In this document: positions 1-7,009 of the stretch, piece after piece
Layout: each line of letters begins with the position of its first letter
How positions within the stretch are numbered: the stretch's first letter is position 1
From: Aldehydirespirator sp965220345
GTDB lineage: Bacteria; Actinomycetota; Acidimicrobiia; Acidimicrobiales; Aldehydirespiratoraceae
Direction of reading: 5' to 3'
Assembly (NCBI GenBank): GCA_965220345.1
Contig: OZ244822.1
Coordinates: 930,001-994,000 of the forward strand
Length of the DNA: 64,000 bases
Notes under the pieces: generated by a model
What the model was told of the DNA's origin: nothing
The model's database searches: none
The model's input: only the letters and a program-made list of their open reading frames with translations
Translations under genes and position numbers: made by a program

Positions 1-217
1 GTGCCCCACCGCTGGCCGCTTCGGTGTGCCAGCAGGTATTGGCGAGCCGTGGTATGCCTTCGCCGAGCCAGGGATCACATGGCACGAAGACTCCGAGATA
101 GCTGGCTATGAGGTGCGTCGCAGCGCCAACGTAGGCGGCGGCCTGCAGCTAGTAATGCATGACGGCCACAACATCAAACTAGCCAGCGACCCCCGCTCCG
201 GCGGCACCACCCAAACT
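1..217. repeat. Left copy of a ~217-bp direct repeat
   Basis: This block recurs at 2504-2720 in the same orientation with roughly 95% identity by eye (constant offset of 2503). The two copies flank the three-gene cassette at 257-2316. The left copy may continue beyond the window start. The repeated DNA is the 3' part of a coding sequence, so it looks like a duplicated gene end rather than an IS terminus. Confidence 0.85.
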
Positions 218-226
218 CTCAAGTAA
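2..226 (+). CDS. C-terminal end of an unrecognised protein (cut by window start)
   Basis: An open frame enters from the left edge and stops at TAA 224-226, giving 74 visible residues. The visible part has Gly/Pro/Trp-rich segments such as GIGEPWYAFAEPGITW and IAGYEVRRSANVGGG. I do not recognise the family. A second copy at 2385-2735 has the same frame but carries a stop codon where this copy has Trp. The intact frame here suggests the left copy belongs to, or was once part of, a functional gene, but most of it lies outside the window. Confidence 0.5.
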   Translation, partial: CPTAGRFGVPAGIGEPWYAFAEPGITWHEDSEIAGYEVRRSANVGGGLQLVMHDGHNIKLASDPRSGGTTQTLK

Positions 227-256
227 CGCTTACCCCAACACACCCCCGCCGCAAAA

Positions 257-886
257 TCACACTCGTCGACTAGCAATCTGTTTTCGAACTTCTCGCATCG
301 CTTGGTTACGAGTATGAGTTTGATCTAACCAGGCTCTCAACTTGCGCTCATCTGCGTCAAGTAACTCATGGAACTCTGGCTCACGTTCAACCCCGAGAAC
401 TTCTATCCATTGCTCATGAAGTTCAGCCTCTGCAAGCACTGGTGCAGAATGCTCAGCGAGTTCGCGCAGGTCAATAACCACGCGGCACAGGTGGAAGGCC
501 ATTCTCTGCTGGAGCAGATGCACGCCCGTTTCGGCCATCACTGCGACCCGTTCACCTTCTTGCAGGTTCGCTGTCGGCTCGCTCCAGAGTTGTCGTAGGC
601 AGGTAGCAGGATTCTTAAGACCGGATACTTGCACCCCCGGCAGTGGCATCCAGTCGTAGTGTCCGCGCCAGTCGTCCACATGGTGATCACGCAAGGGTGC
701 CACGAGTTGCGTTTCGTGTAATTGTGGTCCTCGGCGCATTGAACACGCATGAGACACGATGCAGATAGGCCCTTGATCGACAACAATCAAATCTCCCTGC
801 ATGAGCATGCGATGACGAGGAACATCAGAAACACCAGTGGCTATCCATAGATCCTCTGAAGCTTCAGGAGCAGCGAGTTCAGTCAC
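257..886 (-). CDS. Uncharacterised 209-aa protein, third gene of the TIGR04255 cassette
   Basis: The start is GTG at 886, 12 nt after the stop of the HTH gene, so the two are very likely co-transcribed. The N-terminal half has a pattern of the type GDLIVVDQGPICIVSHAC, resembling proteins where a small barrel-like strand pair precedes a 'SQ.CD' motif; this resemblance is weak. The C-terminal third is charged and helical, with many Glu, Arg and Gln, and ends in a basic tail. No signal peptide or membrane segment is visible, so it is probably cytosolic. I do not recognise a family. Its fixed place behind a TIGR04255 protein and an antitoxin-like HTH protein suggests it could be the effector of a small multi-gene system, which is inference only. 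Confidence 0.75.
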   Translation of the reverse strand: MTELAAPEASEDLWIATGVSDVPRHRMLMQGDLIVVDQGPICIVSHACSMRRGPQLHETQLVAPLRDHHVDDWRGHYDWMPLPGVQVSGLKNPATCLRQLWSEPTANLQEGERVAVMAETGVHLLQQRMAFHLCRVVIDLRELAEHSAPVLAEAELHEQWIEVLGVEREPEFHELLDADERKLRAWLDQTHTRNQAMREVRKQIASRRV

Positions 887-898
887 AGAATTTAGATG

Positions 899-1528
899 TC
901 AGCGACGCGTTAGGACTCGCTCACCGTCAGGGCCAACGACAATGATCCAATCTGAACGATCCATGTCACGCCAATTCGAATTCCAGCGATCAAGCAGCTC
1001 TTCCAGCCCTAAATGTCCCTGAGCGTGCTCCAACAGATCATCGGCTTGACCGGCAATGTAGATGTCGGCTGCGTTGACTGTCAGGTGATCCACTAGCCAC
1101 ATGTTGAGCCAACTAGCAGGCTCGTCAATCGGTCCGACTTCTGATAGCAGATCCAAGAACGCGGCAAGACGCGCAAGGGCTCGTTGACCGTCAGACGAGA
1201 TGGAGTCCCCGGCACGCCACTTACGCACAGTCGACACATTGACCTCGCAGAGTTTTGCGATTTCGGACCACATAAGCCCGCGATCCGTGGAGAGTTCTTC
1301 AAGCAGCCGCCCGGTCGAAAGCATCGCCTTCAATGTCGTCCGGTGATCTAAGTCAAGCGATCGGATTCCACGCCGACCTTCTTCTACGTCCGTTGACAGC
1401 AAGCGCACCGAGCCGGTGAGACCCCCATACGCATCAGTTAATGCAGCTATGGCTGTAGAGCCTTGCTCGTATTTGTCAAGGTTGAGCTGGCTGGACCCAG
1501 CCGAAGTCTGGACTTGAATGCTGGTCAC
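899..1528 (-). CDS. Helix-turn-helix protein resembling Xre/MbcA/ParS-type antitoxins
   Basis: 209 residues. A clear HTH lies around residues 85-112 (MWSEIAKLCEVNVSTVRKWR). After it comes a segment with LARLAAFLDLL, then EPASWLN, and later DDLLEHA. That order (HTH, then a helical LARL..LDLL block, then a Trp-containing loop) resembles the Xre/MbcA/ParS toxin-binding layout; the similarity is by pattern only. The GTG start overlaps the upstream stop as GTGA, and an AGAGGAGA ribosome site precedes it, so translation is coupled to the TIGR04255 gene. Likely role: DNA-binding regulator or antitoxin-like partner of the cassette. Confidence 0.75.
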   Translation of the reverse strand: MTSIQVQTSAGSSQLNLDKYEQGSTAIAALTDAYGGLTGSVRLLSTDVEEGRRGIRSLDLDHRTTLKAMLSTGRLLEELSTDRGLMWSEIAKLCEVNVSTVRKWRAGDSISSDGQRALARLAAFLDLLSEVGPIDEPASWLNMWLVDHLTVNAADIYIAGQADDLLEHAQGHLGLEELLDRWNSNWRDMDRSDWIIVVGPDGERVLTRR

Positions 1529-2316
1529 GGTTCTCCTCTAAACAGTTCTCGGGATTTGTCAGTGATCGCACGCTGGAACAGTTCTCCCAGCGGTTCGTGT
1601 AACTCGTCTAGCACAGGACTCAGAGCGGTGGATGTGAAATCAAGCATTTTTTCGTCGGGTGCTTGGAGATATGAATCAGTATCAATCACAAAGAACGGCC
1701 CGTCCTTGGTAGGTAGCTGACGTCTGAGTGGCTGGTCACCGACAACCCCACTGCCGACCAGAGCTGCATAGCGTGCCAGTAGTCGCTTAGCTTGATTGTG
1801 CATTTCGATGACGGTCTGGGCTGACTCTGTGGTGTAGCCAGAGATCGGTTCTAGCTGGCTTATAACCCCTTCGGTGATCCATCCTGCCCATCGGGAAGTG
1901 TCCGATATCGGGTCGGGCACCCGTATTTCGTTGATGTATCGAAGTCCAATACGCTCAACTCCGACAATCGGTGCAAGCTCAGCAGCAGACTTAGCAGCCC
2001 TCAACACGATTGACTTGAAGGTATCCCAGCCGTCGTAGTGGGTGGCCTCAACAGAGACCGCTCGCCTCGTCAGGGACACCGAAGCCGTCTTGGCCTTGTC
2101 TAGGAGGCGCAGTTGCTTCTCGGGCCCTTCGTTGAGCCCCATTTCAGGATGTGGTATGAAGTTGGACACTTCAGGAATCGGAAGTAGATCAGCGAAAGCT
2201 TCCGCAAAAGACGCAAGCACTTCGTCTTCGGTCAGCTTCAGCGAAAGCGGGAACCTAACTTCACAGGCGACATAAGCCAGTGGAGCACGCGCAAAAACTT
2301 CGCGCTGGTAACTCAC
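1525..2316 (-). CDS. TIGR04255 family protein
   Basis: 263 residues, the usual length for this sporadically distributed family. Family hallmarks visible are the N-terminal 'APLAYVACEVRFPLSL' segment and the central 'VERIGLRYINEIRVP' motif. The biochemical role of the family is not established as far as I know. The start is GTG 2316, with a GATAAT hexamer eight bases upstream and no Shine-Dalgarno sequence, which suggests a nearly leaderless mRNA. It is the first gene of a three-gene set that ends at 257. The gene sits between two direct repeats, as expected for a mobile or exchanged cassette. Confidence 0.85.
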   Translation of the reverse strand: MSYQREVFARAPLAYVACEVRFPLSLKLTEDEVLASFAEAFADLLPIPEVSNFIPHPEMGLNEGPEKQLRLLDKAKTASVSLTRRAVSVEATHYDGWDTFKSIVLRAAKSAAELAPIVGVERIGLRYINEIRVPDPISDTSRWAGWITEGVISQLEPISGYTTESAQTVIEMHNQAKRLLARYAALVGSGVVGDQPLRRQLPTKDGPFFVIDTDSYLQAPDEKMLDFTSTALSPVLDELHEPLGELFQRAITDKSRELFRGEP

Positions 2317-2324
2317 GTATTCAC

Positions 2325-2330
2325 ATTATC
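2325..2330 (-). promoter_or_regulatory. -10 box (GATAAT) for the TIGR04255 cassette, near-leaderless
   Basis: On the minus strand GATAAT ends eight bases before the GTG start at 2316. Transcription would therefore begin at or just before the start codon. No convincing -35 hexamer was found. Confidence 0.4.
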
Positions 2331-2384
2331 TCAACTCGTACCCAGACTTTTACCAAAACACCTACTAGGTCTTTGAATCTGAGC

Positions 2385-2735
2385 ATGCGACCCATGGCTA
2401 CTCTTGGAGGCGATCGACAAGTCCAGTGGCTAGCTCAAGCGATTCAACGATTTCGCTGCGGTGCCAACGCGGCTGCGATAGCAGCTGAACCCCGCTGGTT
2501 CGTATGCCCCACCGCCGGCCGCTTCGGTGTGCCAGCAGGTATTGGCGAGCCGTGGTATGCCTTCGCCGAGCCAGGGATCACATAGCACGAAGACACTGAA
2601 ATAGCTGGCTATGAGGTGCGTCGCAGCGCCAACGTAGGCGGCGGCCTGCAGCGAGTAATGCATGACGGCCACAACATCAAACTAGCCAGCGACCCCCGCT
2701 CTGACGGCACCCCCCAAACCGTCTCTGTTTGGTAA
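2385..2735 (+). pseudogene. Broken duplicate of the protein end seen at 2-226
   Basis: In one frame ATG 2385 (or 2394) runs to TAG 2583-2585, where the left copy has TGG (Trp). The frame then continues to TAA 2733-2735 with clear similarity to the left copy (AGYEVRRSANVGGGLQ, HDGHNIKLASDPRS). This copy also keeps about 40 residues of upstream sequence not visible at the left edge. The in-frame stop indicates decay after duplication. Confidence 0.6.
2504..2720. repeat. Right copy of the ~217-bp direct repeat
   Basis: Partner of the repeat at 1-217, same orientation. Differences are scattered substitutions, including the one producing the stop codon at 2583. Confidence 0.85.
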
Positions 2736-2783
2736 AGTTGGCTGCCATGATGACCACTTAAGACGTTTAGACGGGAGAGTGCT

Positions 2784-3062
2784 ATGCGGTCAGTAGGAGT
2801 CAAAGAGTTCCAGGATCGGGCTACTCAAATAATTGAGGAGGGTGAGACCTTTGTTATTGAACGTCGCGGAGTACCTCTTGACTTCTATGTACCGGTCCCG
2901 GCTGTGGACCGCCAAGCAGGGGATGAGGCTCTGAAAGAGTTAGGGGTACTGGTTGATGAAATACTTGCCTTTACCGGCCTGAGTGAGGAAGAGGTCGTGC
3001 GTGAACTACTAGAAGGCTATGCCTCGGAGGCTGAACCGGTCGGAGATGCGACTAGTTGTTGA
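2784..3062 (+). CDS. Type II antitoxin, Phd/YefM-like
   Basis: 92 residues. The N-terminal 35 residues follow the Phd/YefM pattern: VGVKEFQDRATQIIEEGE, then a strand with ERRGVPLDFYVPV. The C-terminal part is acidic and helical, as expected for the toxin-binding tail. A GGGAGAG ribosome site lies a few bases before the ATG. The gene overlaps the start of a PIN-domain toxin frame at 3046 by 17 nt, the normal antitoxin-toxin arrangement. That toxin is broken, so this antitoxin is probably an orphan that may still bind its own promoter. Confidence 0.85.
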   Translation: MRSVGVKEFQDRATQIIEEGETFVIERRGVPLDFYVPVPAVDRQAGDEALKELGVLVDEILAFTGLSEEEVVRELLEGYASEAEPVGDATSC

Positions 3063-3484
3063 CACCAGTGTCCTTGTAGGGGAACTCCTACGAAACAGCG
3101 GACGTGAGCGTCTCAGAGATCGTTGACTTGACCTGTTCCTACCGCAACAGACTTGGAGTGAGACCACGAGGGAACTACCTCGGCGAATCACCGCTTTCTC
3201 ACGGCACCGACACCTTGATGCAGCCGCTGCTGACGAATTAACTGCGAAATGCCTCAAGACAATTCGCACAATGTGGTCATCGCTCCCACAACTATCTATG
3301 CGGCTTGGGAGAACGAGGCACGGATCGCTCGCGACGCGACCCTAACGACTGGCCTGTAGTGGCTTACGCGCTGGCGCTGTCGGCCGGGATATGGACCAAC
3401 GACAACGACTTTCTCGGCACAGGAGTCGCAACTTGGACAACCGAAACACTGCAACTCTGGCTCGAACGCACAGAACTCACTTAA
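3046..3484 (+). pseudogene. Decayed PIN-domain (VapC-like) toxin
   Basis: ATG 3046 opens with MRLVVDTSVLVGELLR, the PIN start with its first catalytic Asp. The frame then hits TGA at 3124. Similarity continues in the same frame (LDLFLPQQTW), then shifts near 3260 (NVVIAPTTIYAAWENEAR) and again near 3340 (DPNDWPVVAYALALSAGIW, DFLGTGVATWTTETL) until TAA 3482-3484. Together these pieces rebuild an almost complete PIN protein of about 145 residues, including the late acidic motif. One stop and two frameshifts make the toxin inactive as read. Confidence 0.85.
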
Positions 3485-3688
3485 TCAGGCACCCACCTTG
3501 GTGGCTCTGGGACTAGTAGCAAGCTGGCGGAGGTTCGGTGTAACTGAAGGGGGTAAGAGGGCAAAGCTCACTGATGGTGGCTTGTTGACGGGTCTGGAGC
3601 TTTAGGTTGCACGGACCAGTTTGAAGGTCGAAAGAACCAGGCACGCAAGCTTGGCTTCGGGATTTATCGCAATGGATTCCCTCCTTCA

Positions 3689-5209
3689 TCAGAGTGTTGT
3701 CGGGGTGGTGGGGTCTCTGGCTTGGCTGACCCTTTCTTTTTGACTGATAGCTGGGGCTCTGGCGTTGATGTTGGAGCGGCTTTGGGTCAAGTTTCTAGAT
3801 TTGAGTTTCGGCTGGTGCGGGTTTGGGGGCTTGGCTTTGATTTTGTGTTTGAAGCGTGTCGGATTGTGGGCTTGGTGATCTGATGCTGGAAGTGCTGGCG
3901 GCCAGTCCTCGGCATGGGCAGGCCCGTGCCGAGGTTGATTGGTGTGTTGTGGTGGGTGCAAGGTGTGGCTGCCGTCTTCGTGTTTGTGTATTTGCCAGTT
4001 GTCGTGATGGATTCTGTGATGACAGTTCCAACACACCATGATCAAATTGTCGAGACTGGTCGCACCACCTCGCGAAAACGCGGTGATGTGATGCGCTTGA
4101 CACATGTCAGGCGCAGCCCCGCAATGAAAACAGCCGCCATAGTTAGCGAGCAAAGCTTGCCATTGCGTTTCGGAGACTGTGCGACGCGATCGGGTGCGCC
4201 ACAAAGCATCACCGTTGCGGCCATAAACCAGTCCAGTGAGCCGAGCGTTACAGGTCAGTTCTTCCACAACGGCAGTAGGTAGCCGTGATCCATCTGAGAG
4301 TTCATAAATCAGATCACGGCTTGTGTCATCAACACGAGCCAAAACAGTGATATCAGCCACCCAACCGCTGCTGCTGACATCACCAGACTGTGCGGCTGTT
4401 TCGCTTTCGTTGACTGTATCTGTTGCGCCGTCGTGGTCGCTGTTGGCGCTGCCGGTGACACGACCGTTGCTGAGTGGCTGATCACCACAAGCGCTGTGAG
4501 TGCGACTGGTCTGATGCTGTAATGCGTCAGCCATGCACTGCGGGAACTTACGACGCTCGCTTTCAGGAAGCTGCTTGTCCGCGTTGAACAGTCGAACAGC
4601 TGTTTGACGCAACCGGTTATGCAGACGCTGCCCAGTGATTTTGTCAAACTCACCATGCAAAGCAATCATGCCCTCTGGCGTGTCATAAAACTTCAAATAA
4701 CGCCTCGCATACTGACGCGCATGCTCGCTAACACCGTTATCACCTTGCTGAGAAGCGATCCAACGATTCGCGGTACCAACAAACTGCTCGGGTCGCATCA
4801 AACTTGCTTGCTTCAGCAGCTCAGCATCACCCGCTACAGCCTCAGAACTGGTTTTGGTGATTGCGTCAACTAACCGTTGAGCGTTGGCATGAGAAACTTC
4901 ACCAGATTGCACCGCCGCATTCAGTTCAGGAACTTTACGCACAATCTGAGCAACCTTGACACGATCCCGAGCATCGCGTTGCGCGAGTCCAGCAACCGAT
5001 GCCAGCACTTCAGCACCATCATCACCGTGGCGCTCACGTCGAGCGATCAGCTCTGCTGCTGAGGTCTGCACAGAAGCAACCACAGCAGCCACAGACCGAG
5101 TCACCCGCAAAACTTCACGCAGGTCATCACAAGACGCAGCCCCAGCATCAATTGCAGCAAGCAGTTCGTTGGCTGCGGTTTCGGCTCGTCGAGCAACTTG
5201 AGTAATCAT
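3689..5209 (-). CDS. DUF222 domain HNH endonuclease (13E12 repeat family type)
   Basis: 506 residues from ATG 5209. Residues about 1-220 form the DUF222 region. The HNH domain lies at about 350-405, with a CxxC pair (CFHC), QAHHI, and a second CxxC (CWNC) followed by HHRIHHDNW, a zinc-bound treble-clef nuclease. The C-terminal 90 residues are a basic Pro/His/Asn tail. A longer frame exists to 5254, but I chose 5209 because a -10 box lies seven bases upstream and the same upstream block precedes the homologous gene at 11546. Such proteins are multi-copy in actinobacteria, and their biological role is unclear. Its paralogue lies 6.3 kb away in the opposite orientation. Confidence 0.9.
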   Translation of the reverse strand: MITQVARRAETAANELLAAIDAGAASCDDLREVLRVTRSVAAVVASVQTSAAELIARRERHGDDGAEVLASVAGLAQRDARDRVKVAQIVRKVPELNAAVQSGEVSHANAQRLVDAITKTSSEAVAGDAELLKQASLMRPEQFVGTANRWIASQQGDNGVSEHARQYARRYLKFYDTPEGMIALHGEFDKITGQRLHNRLRQTAVRLFNADKQLPESERRKFPQCMADALQHQTSRTHSACGDQPLSNGRVTGSANSDHDGATDTVNESETAAQSGDVSSSGWVADITVLARVDDTSRDLIYELSDGSRLPTAVVEELTCNARLTGLVYGRNGDALWRTRSRRTVSETQWQALLANYGGCFHCGAAPDMCQAHHITAFSRGGATSLDNLIMVCWNCHHRIHHDNWQIHKHEDGSHTLHPPQHTNQPRHGPAHAEDWPPALPASDHQAHNPTRFKHKIKAKPPNPHQPKLKSRNLTQSRSNINARAPAISQKERVSQARDPTTPTTL

Positions 5210-5244
5210 GAACAGCAGTATAGATAGAGGGTGTGACAAAGCAC
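5210..5244 (-). promoter_or_regulatory. Leaderless promoter block of the DUF222-HNH gene
   Basis: On the minus strand TATACT (5217-5222) lies seven bases before ATG 5209. The 38 bases from 5244 to 5207 match 35 of 38 bases before and including the start codon at 11546-11548. No Shine-Dalgarno sequence is present, so the transcript is probably leaderless. Confidence 0.6.
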
Positions 5245-5345
5245 CCTTAAACACACACGATTATATTCAAAATCTCAAAACACCTCAGCAGTGGCGCTCA
5301 GAAATCTTGCCTCAGAAGGCACGCTTCAGAGGGATCGCGGTGAAG

Positions 5346-5492
5346 CTATGGGCTGGGTTCTGTTTGCAGTAGATAACGCTTATCAGCTAGTAGCCGCTGT
5401 CGCAGTTCAGCCATGGTGAGTCGTCCTCCTTTGATGCGGTTACAGGATGAACACAGCAACTGCAAGTTCTCATCGGCATCAATGCCACCTCG
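5346..5492 (-). pseudogene. C-terminal remnant of an HNH-containing protein (methyltransferase-type)
   Basis: A 48-residue open stretch ends at TAG 5346 and begins after an in-frame TGA. It reads RGGIDADENLQLLCSSCN, then RIKGGRLTMAELRQRL. That is the second half of an HNH domain of the kind found at the end of some restriction-associated DNA methyltransferases ('GG.D...NLQLLC..CN..KG'). No upstream part is visible in any frame, so this is a fragment. The methyltransferase assignment is inference from the motif. Confidence 0.55.
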
Positions 5493-5542
5493 TCAAGCCA
5501 CCGAGACGGCAGGCGCGAAAGCACTGGGCAGGCGAGAGCCAG

Positions 5543-6820
5543 TTAGGGACCCAGGGCGGTGATGGGCAGCACCGTGATGCCGTCGTCGCGTTCGTAGCCA
5601 TACCCAGTGGCGGTTACCACGATCTTCTTCACTGGATCACCTCGCTCGCCAGCATCAATAGCAGCGCACGCCTTAAGCAAAGACTGTGCGGCCTCTTCGA
5701 CTCGCGTCGGGCTCAACTTGACCTCCACGGCCACCCAGGCACCATCACGACGTTCGACGACTGCGTCGATCTCGTCGCCGTAGCTGGTGCGACAATGGTA
5801 GACCTCTGCCTTGCAAGCGGCTGCGTAGACACGCAGATCACGCACCATCATCGACTCAAAAAGCAAGCCAAATGTCTCAAGATCGTCCAGAAGACGGTTC
5901 GGTGTTGCACCGATTACCACAGCAGCCAGCGACGGGTCCACAAAATTGCGCTTAGGAGACTGCTGCAAAGTTGCACGCGAGCGGAGCCGAGCCGACCAGG
6001 CTGGCAGATCTTCCACCAAAAAGATCCGCTCCAAAGCATCCATATAGTCAGCGGTTGCCGCCCAACTCAACGGCGGATCGCCCGCTACATCGCGAGCCAG
6101 GGTGCTGAGCGAAGCCATCGAGGACGTGTTCCTAGCGATAGAGGTCAGCAAGCGACCGACTCTCACAGGGTTATGCCGAACACCAGAAGCGGCAGGTAGA
6201 TCAATTCGGGTCATCTCGTCGAGGTAACTCTCCAGAAGTTCACTGGCGGCAGGCAGTGAGTGCCCCAGACTCCGCGGCCAACCGCCTCGACAAACCACTT
6301 CGGCGATCTCAGGAATCGTCACCTGTGGTTCGGCGACCTCGCACGCTTCCCCATTGAGCAGTGCAGCCAGAGACACTTCGGCGGTCGACTCACCGCTTTC
6401 AGCGAGCGACATCGTACGCAAGCGCACTCGGCGAACTCGACCTGCGCCCGAGTGACGGGTGATGTCGTCACTCGGACGAGCCGAGCCAGTAAGGATGAAG
6501 CAGCCAGGGCCGCGCTCATCGTCCACTACGTGCCGGGCAGCCTCCCAGATCGAAGGAACTAGCTGCCATTCGTCAATGAGGCGCGGTCTTGGACCGGTAA
6601 GGATGCGACGAGGGACGGCCTCGGCACCTGCGCGAGCTGACTCAGAGTCGGCCAGCAGTACCTGACTCTGAGCATGATGACGGCCCGTCCAAGTCTTGCC
6701 GCAACCCTTGACCCCCTCAATAAGCACGATGGGGGCGGCTTCAAGCGCTGCCGCCATGGCAACGTCGCCTACTCGGGGCATGTAGCCAACGGGAGACAAC
6801 GAACCTGCCTCAACAGTCAT
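5543..6820 (-). CDS. ATP-binding protein of the AAA / DUF4143 family
   Basis: 425 residues, the normal length of this family. Walker A is GVKGCGKT at about residue 36, and a Walker B-like RLIDEWQ at about 80. The arginine-rich FILTGSARPS segment follows, as in other AAA_14/DUF4143 proteins. The C-terminal part has the DUF4143 and nuclease-like strand pattern (YHCRTSYGDEIDAVVER, then VAVEVKLSP), resembling a PD-(D/E)xK core with Asp and E-x-K. Function in the cell is not settled for the family. The start at 6820 has a TAGGCT -10 box six bases upstream, and a 23-bp repeat array begins 18 bases upstream. Confidence 0.88.
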   Translation of the reverse strand: MTVEAGSLSPVGYMPRVGDVAMAAALEAAPIVLIEGVKGCGKTWTGRHHAQSQVLLADSESARAGAEAVPRRILTGPRPRLIDEWQLVPSIWEAARHVVDDERGPGCFILTGSARPSDDITRHSGAGRVRRVRLRTMSLAESGESTAEVSLAALLNGEACEVAEPQVTIPEIAEVVCRGGWPRSLGHSLPAASELLESYLDEMTRIDLPAASGVRHNPVRVGRLLTSIARNTSSMASLSTLARDVAGDPPLSWAATADYMDALERIFLVEDLPAWSARLRSRATLQQSPKRNFVDPSLAAVVIGATPNRLLDDLETFGLLFESMMVRDLRVYAAACKAEVYHCRTSYGDEIDAVVERRDGAWVAVEVKLSPTRVEEAAQSLLKACAAIDAGERGDPVKKIVVTATGYGYERDDGITVLPITALGP

Positions 6821-6826
6821 CAGATT

Positions 6827-6855
6827 AGCCTAGCAATGTTAGAACTTTTAGGCAA
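6827..6855 (-). promoter_or_regulatory. Promoter of the DUF4143 ATPase gene, leaderless
   Basis: On the minus strand TTGCCT (6855-6850) and TAGGCT (6832-6827) are separated by 17 bp. The -10 box ends six bases before ATG 6820. The first unit of the 23-bp repeat array overlaps the -35 region, so a protein bound there could block transcription. Confidence 0.45.
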
Positions 6856-6929
6856 AACATGTTAGAACTTTCAGGCGATTTATGTTAGAACTTTTGGGGT
6901 AAAAGGGTTACAACTTTCAGGGCGCGGTG
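6838..6929. repeat. Four tandem 23-bp iteron-like repeats
   Basis: The motif GTTAGAACTTTYAGG begins at 6838, 6861, 6884 and, with one change (GTTACAACTTTCAGG), at 6907. The spacing is exactly 23 bp each time. The third unit has TTTTGGGG in place of TTTYAGG. The array lies just upstream of the ATPase start codon on the minus strand. Constant phase of about two helical turns suggests a multi-site operator. Spacers are not conserved, which argues against a plain duplication, and the array is too short and too regular to be CRISPR. Confidence 0.85.
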
Positions 6930-7009
6930 CGACAGGCGAACCCGTATTCCTTTAAAGGGACAGAGGATTAGGGACTAGAAAGCGATATCAGTACTGCTGT
7001 CGGGGCGGC

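Noticed and set aside
5447..6199. Long plus-strand frame of 250 codons opposite the DUF4143 ATPase gene
   Set aside because: It lies antisense to a well-supported ATPase gene and across an HNH remnant; its composition (Cys/His/Arg-rich) and lack of any family pattern mark it as a shadow frame.
6838..6929. 23-bp repeats considered as a replication origin iteron array
   Set aside because: No replication initiator or AT-rich unwinding region is adjacent; the promoter overlap points to regulation instead.
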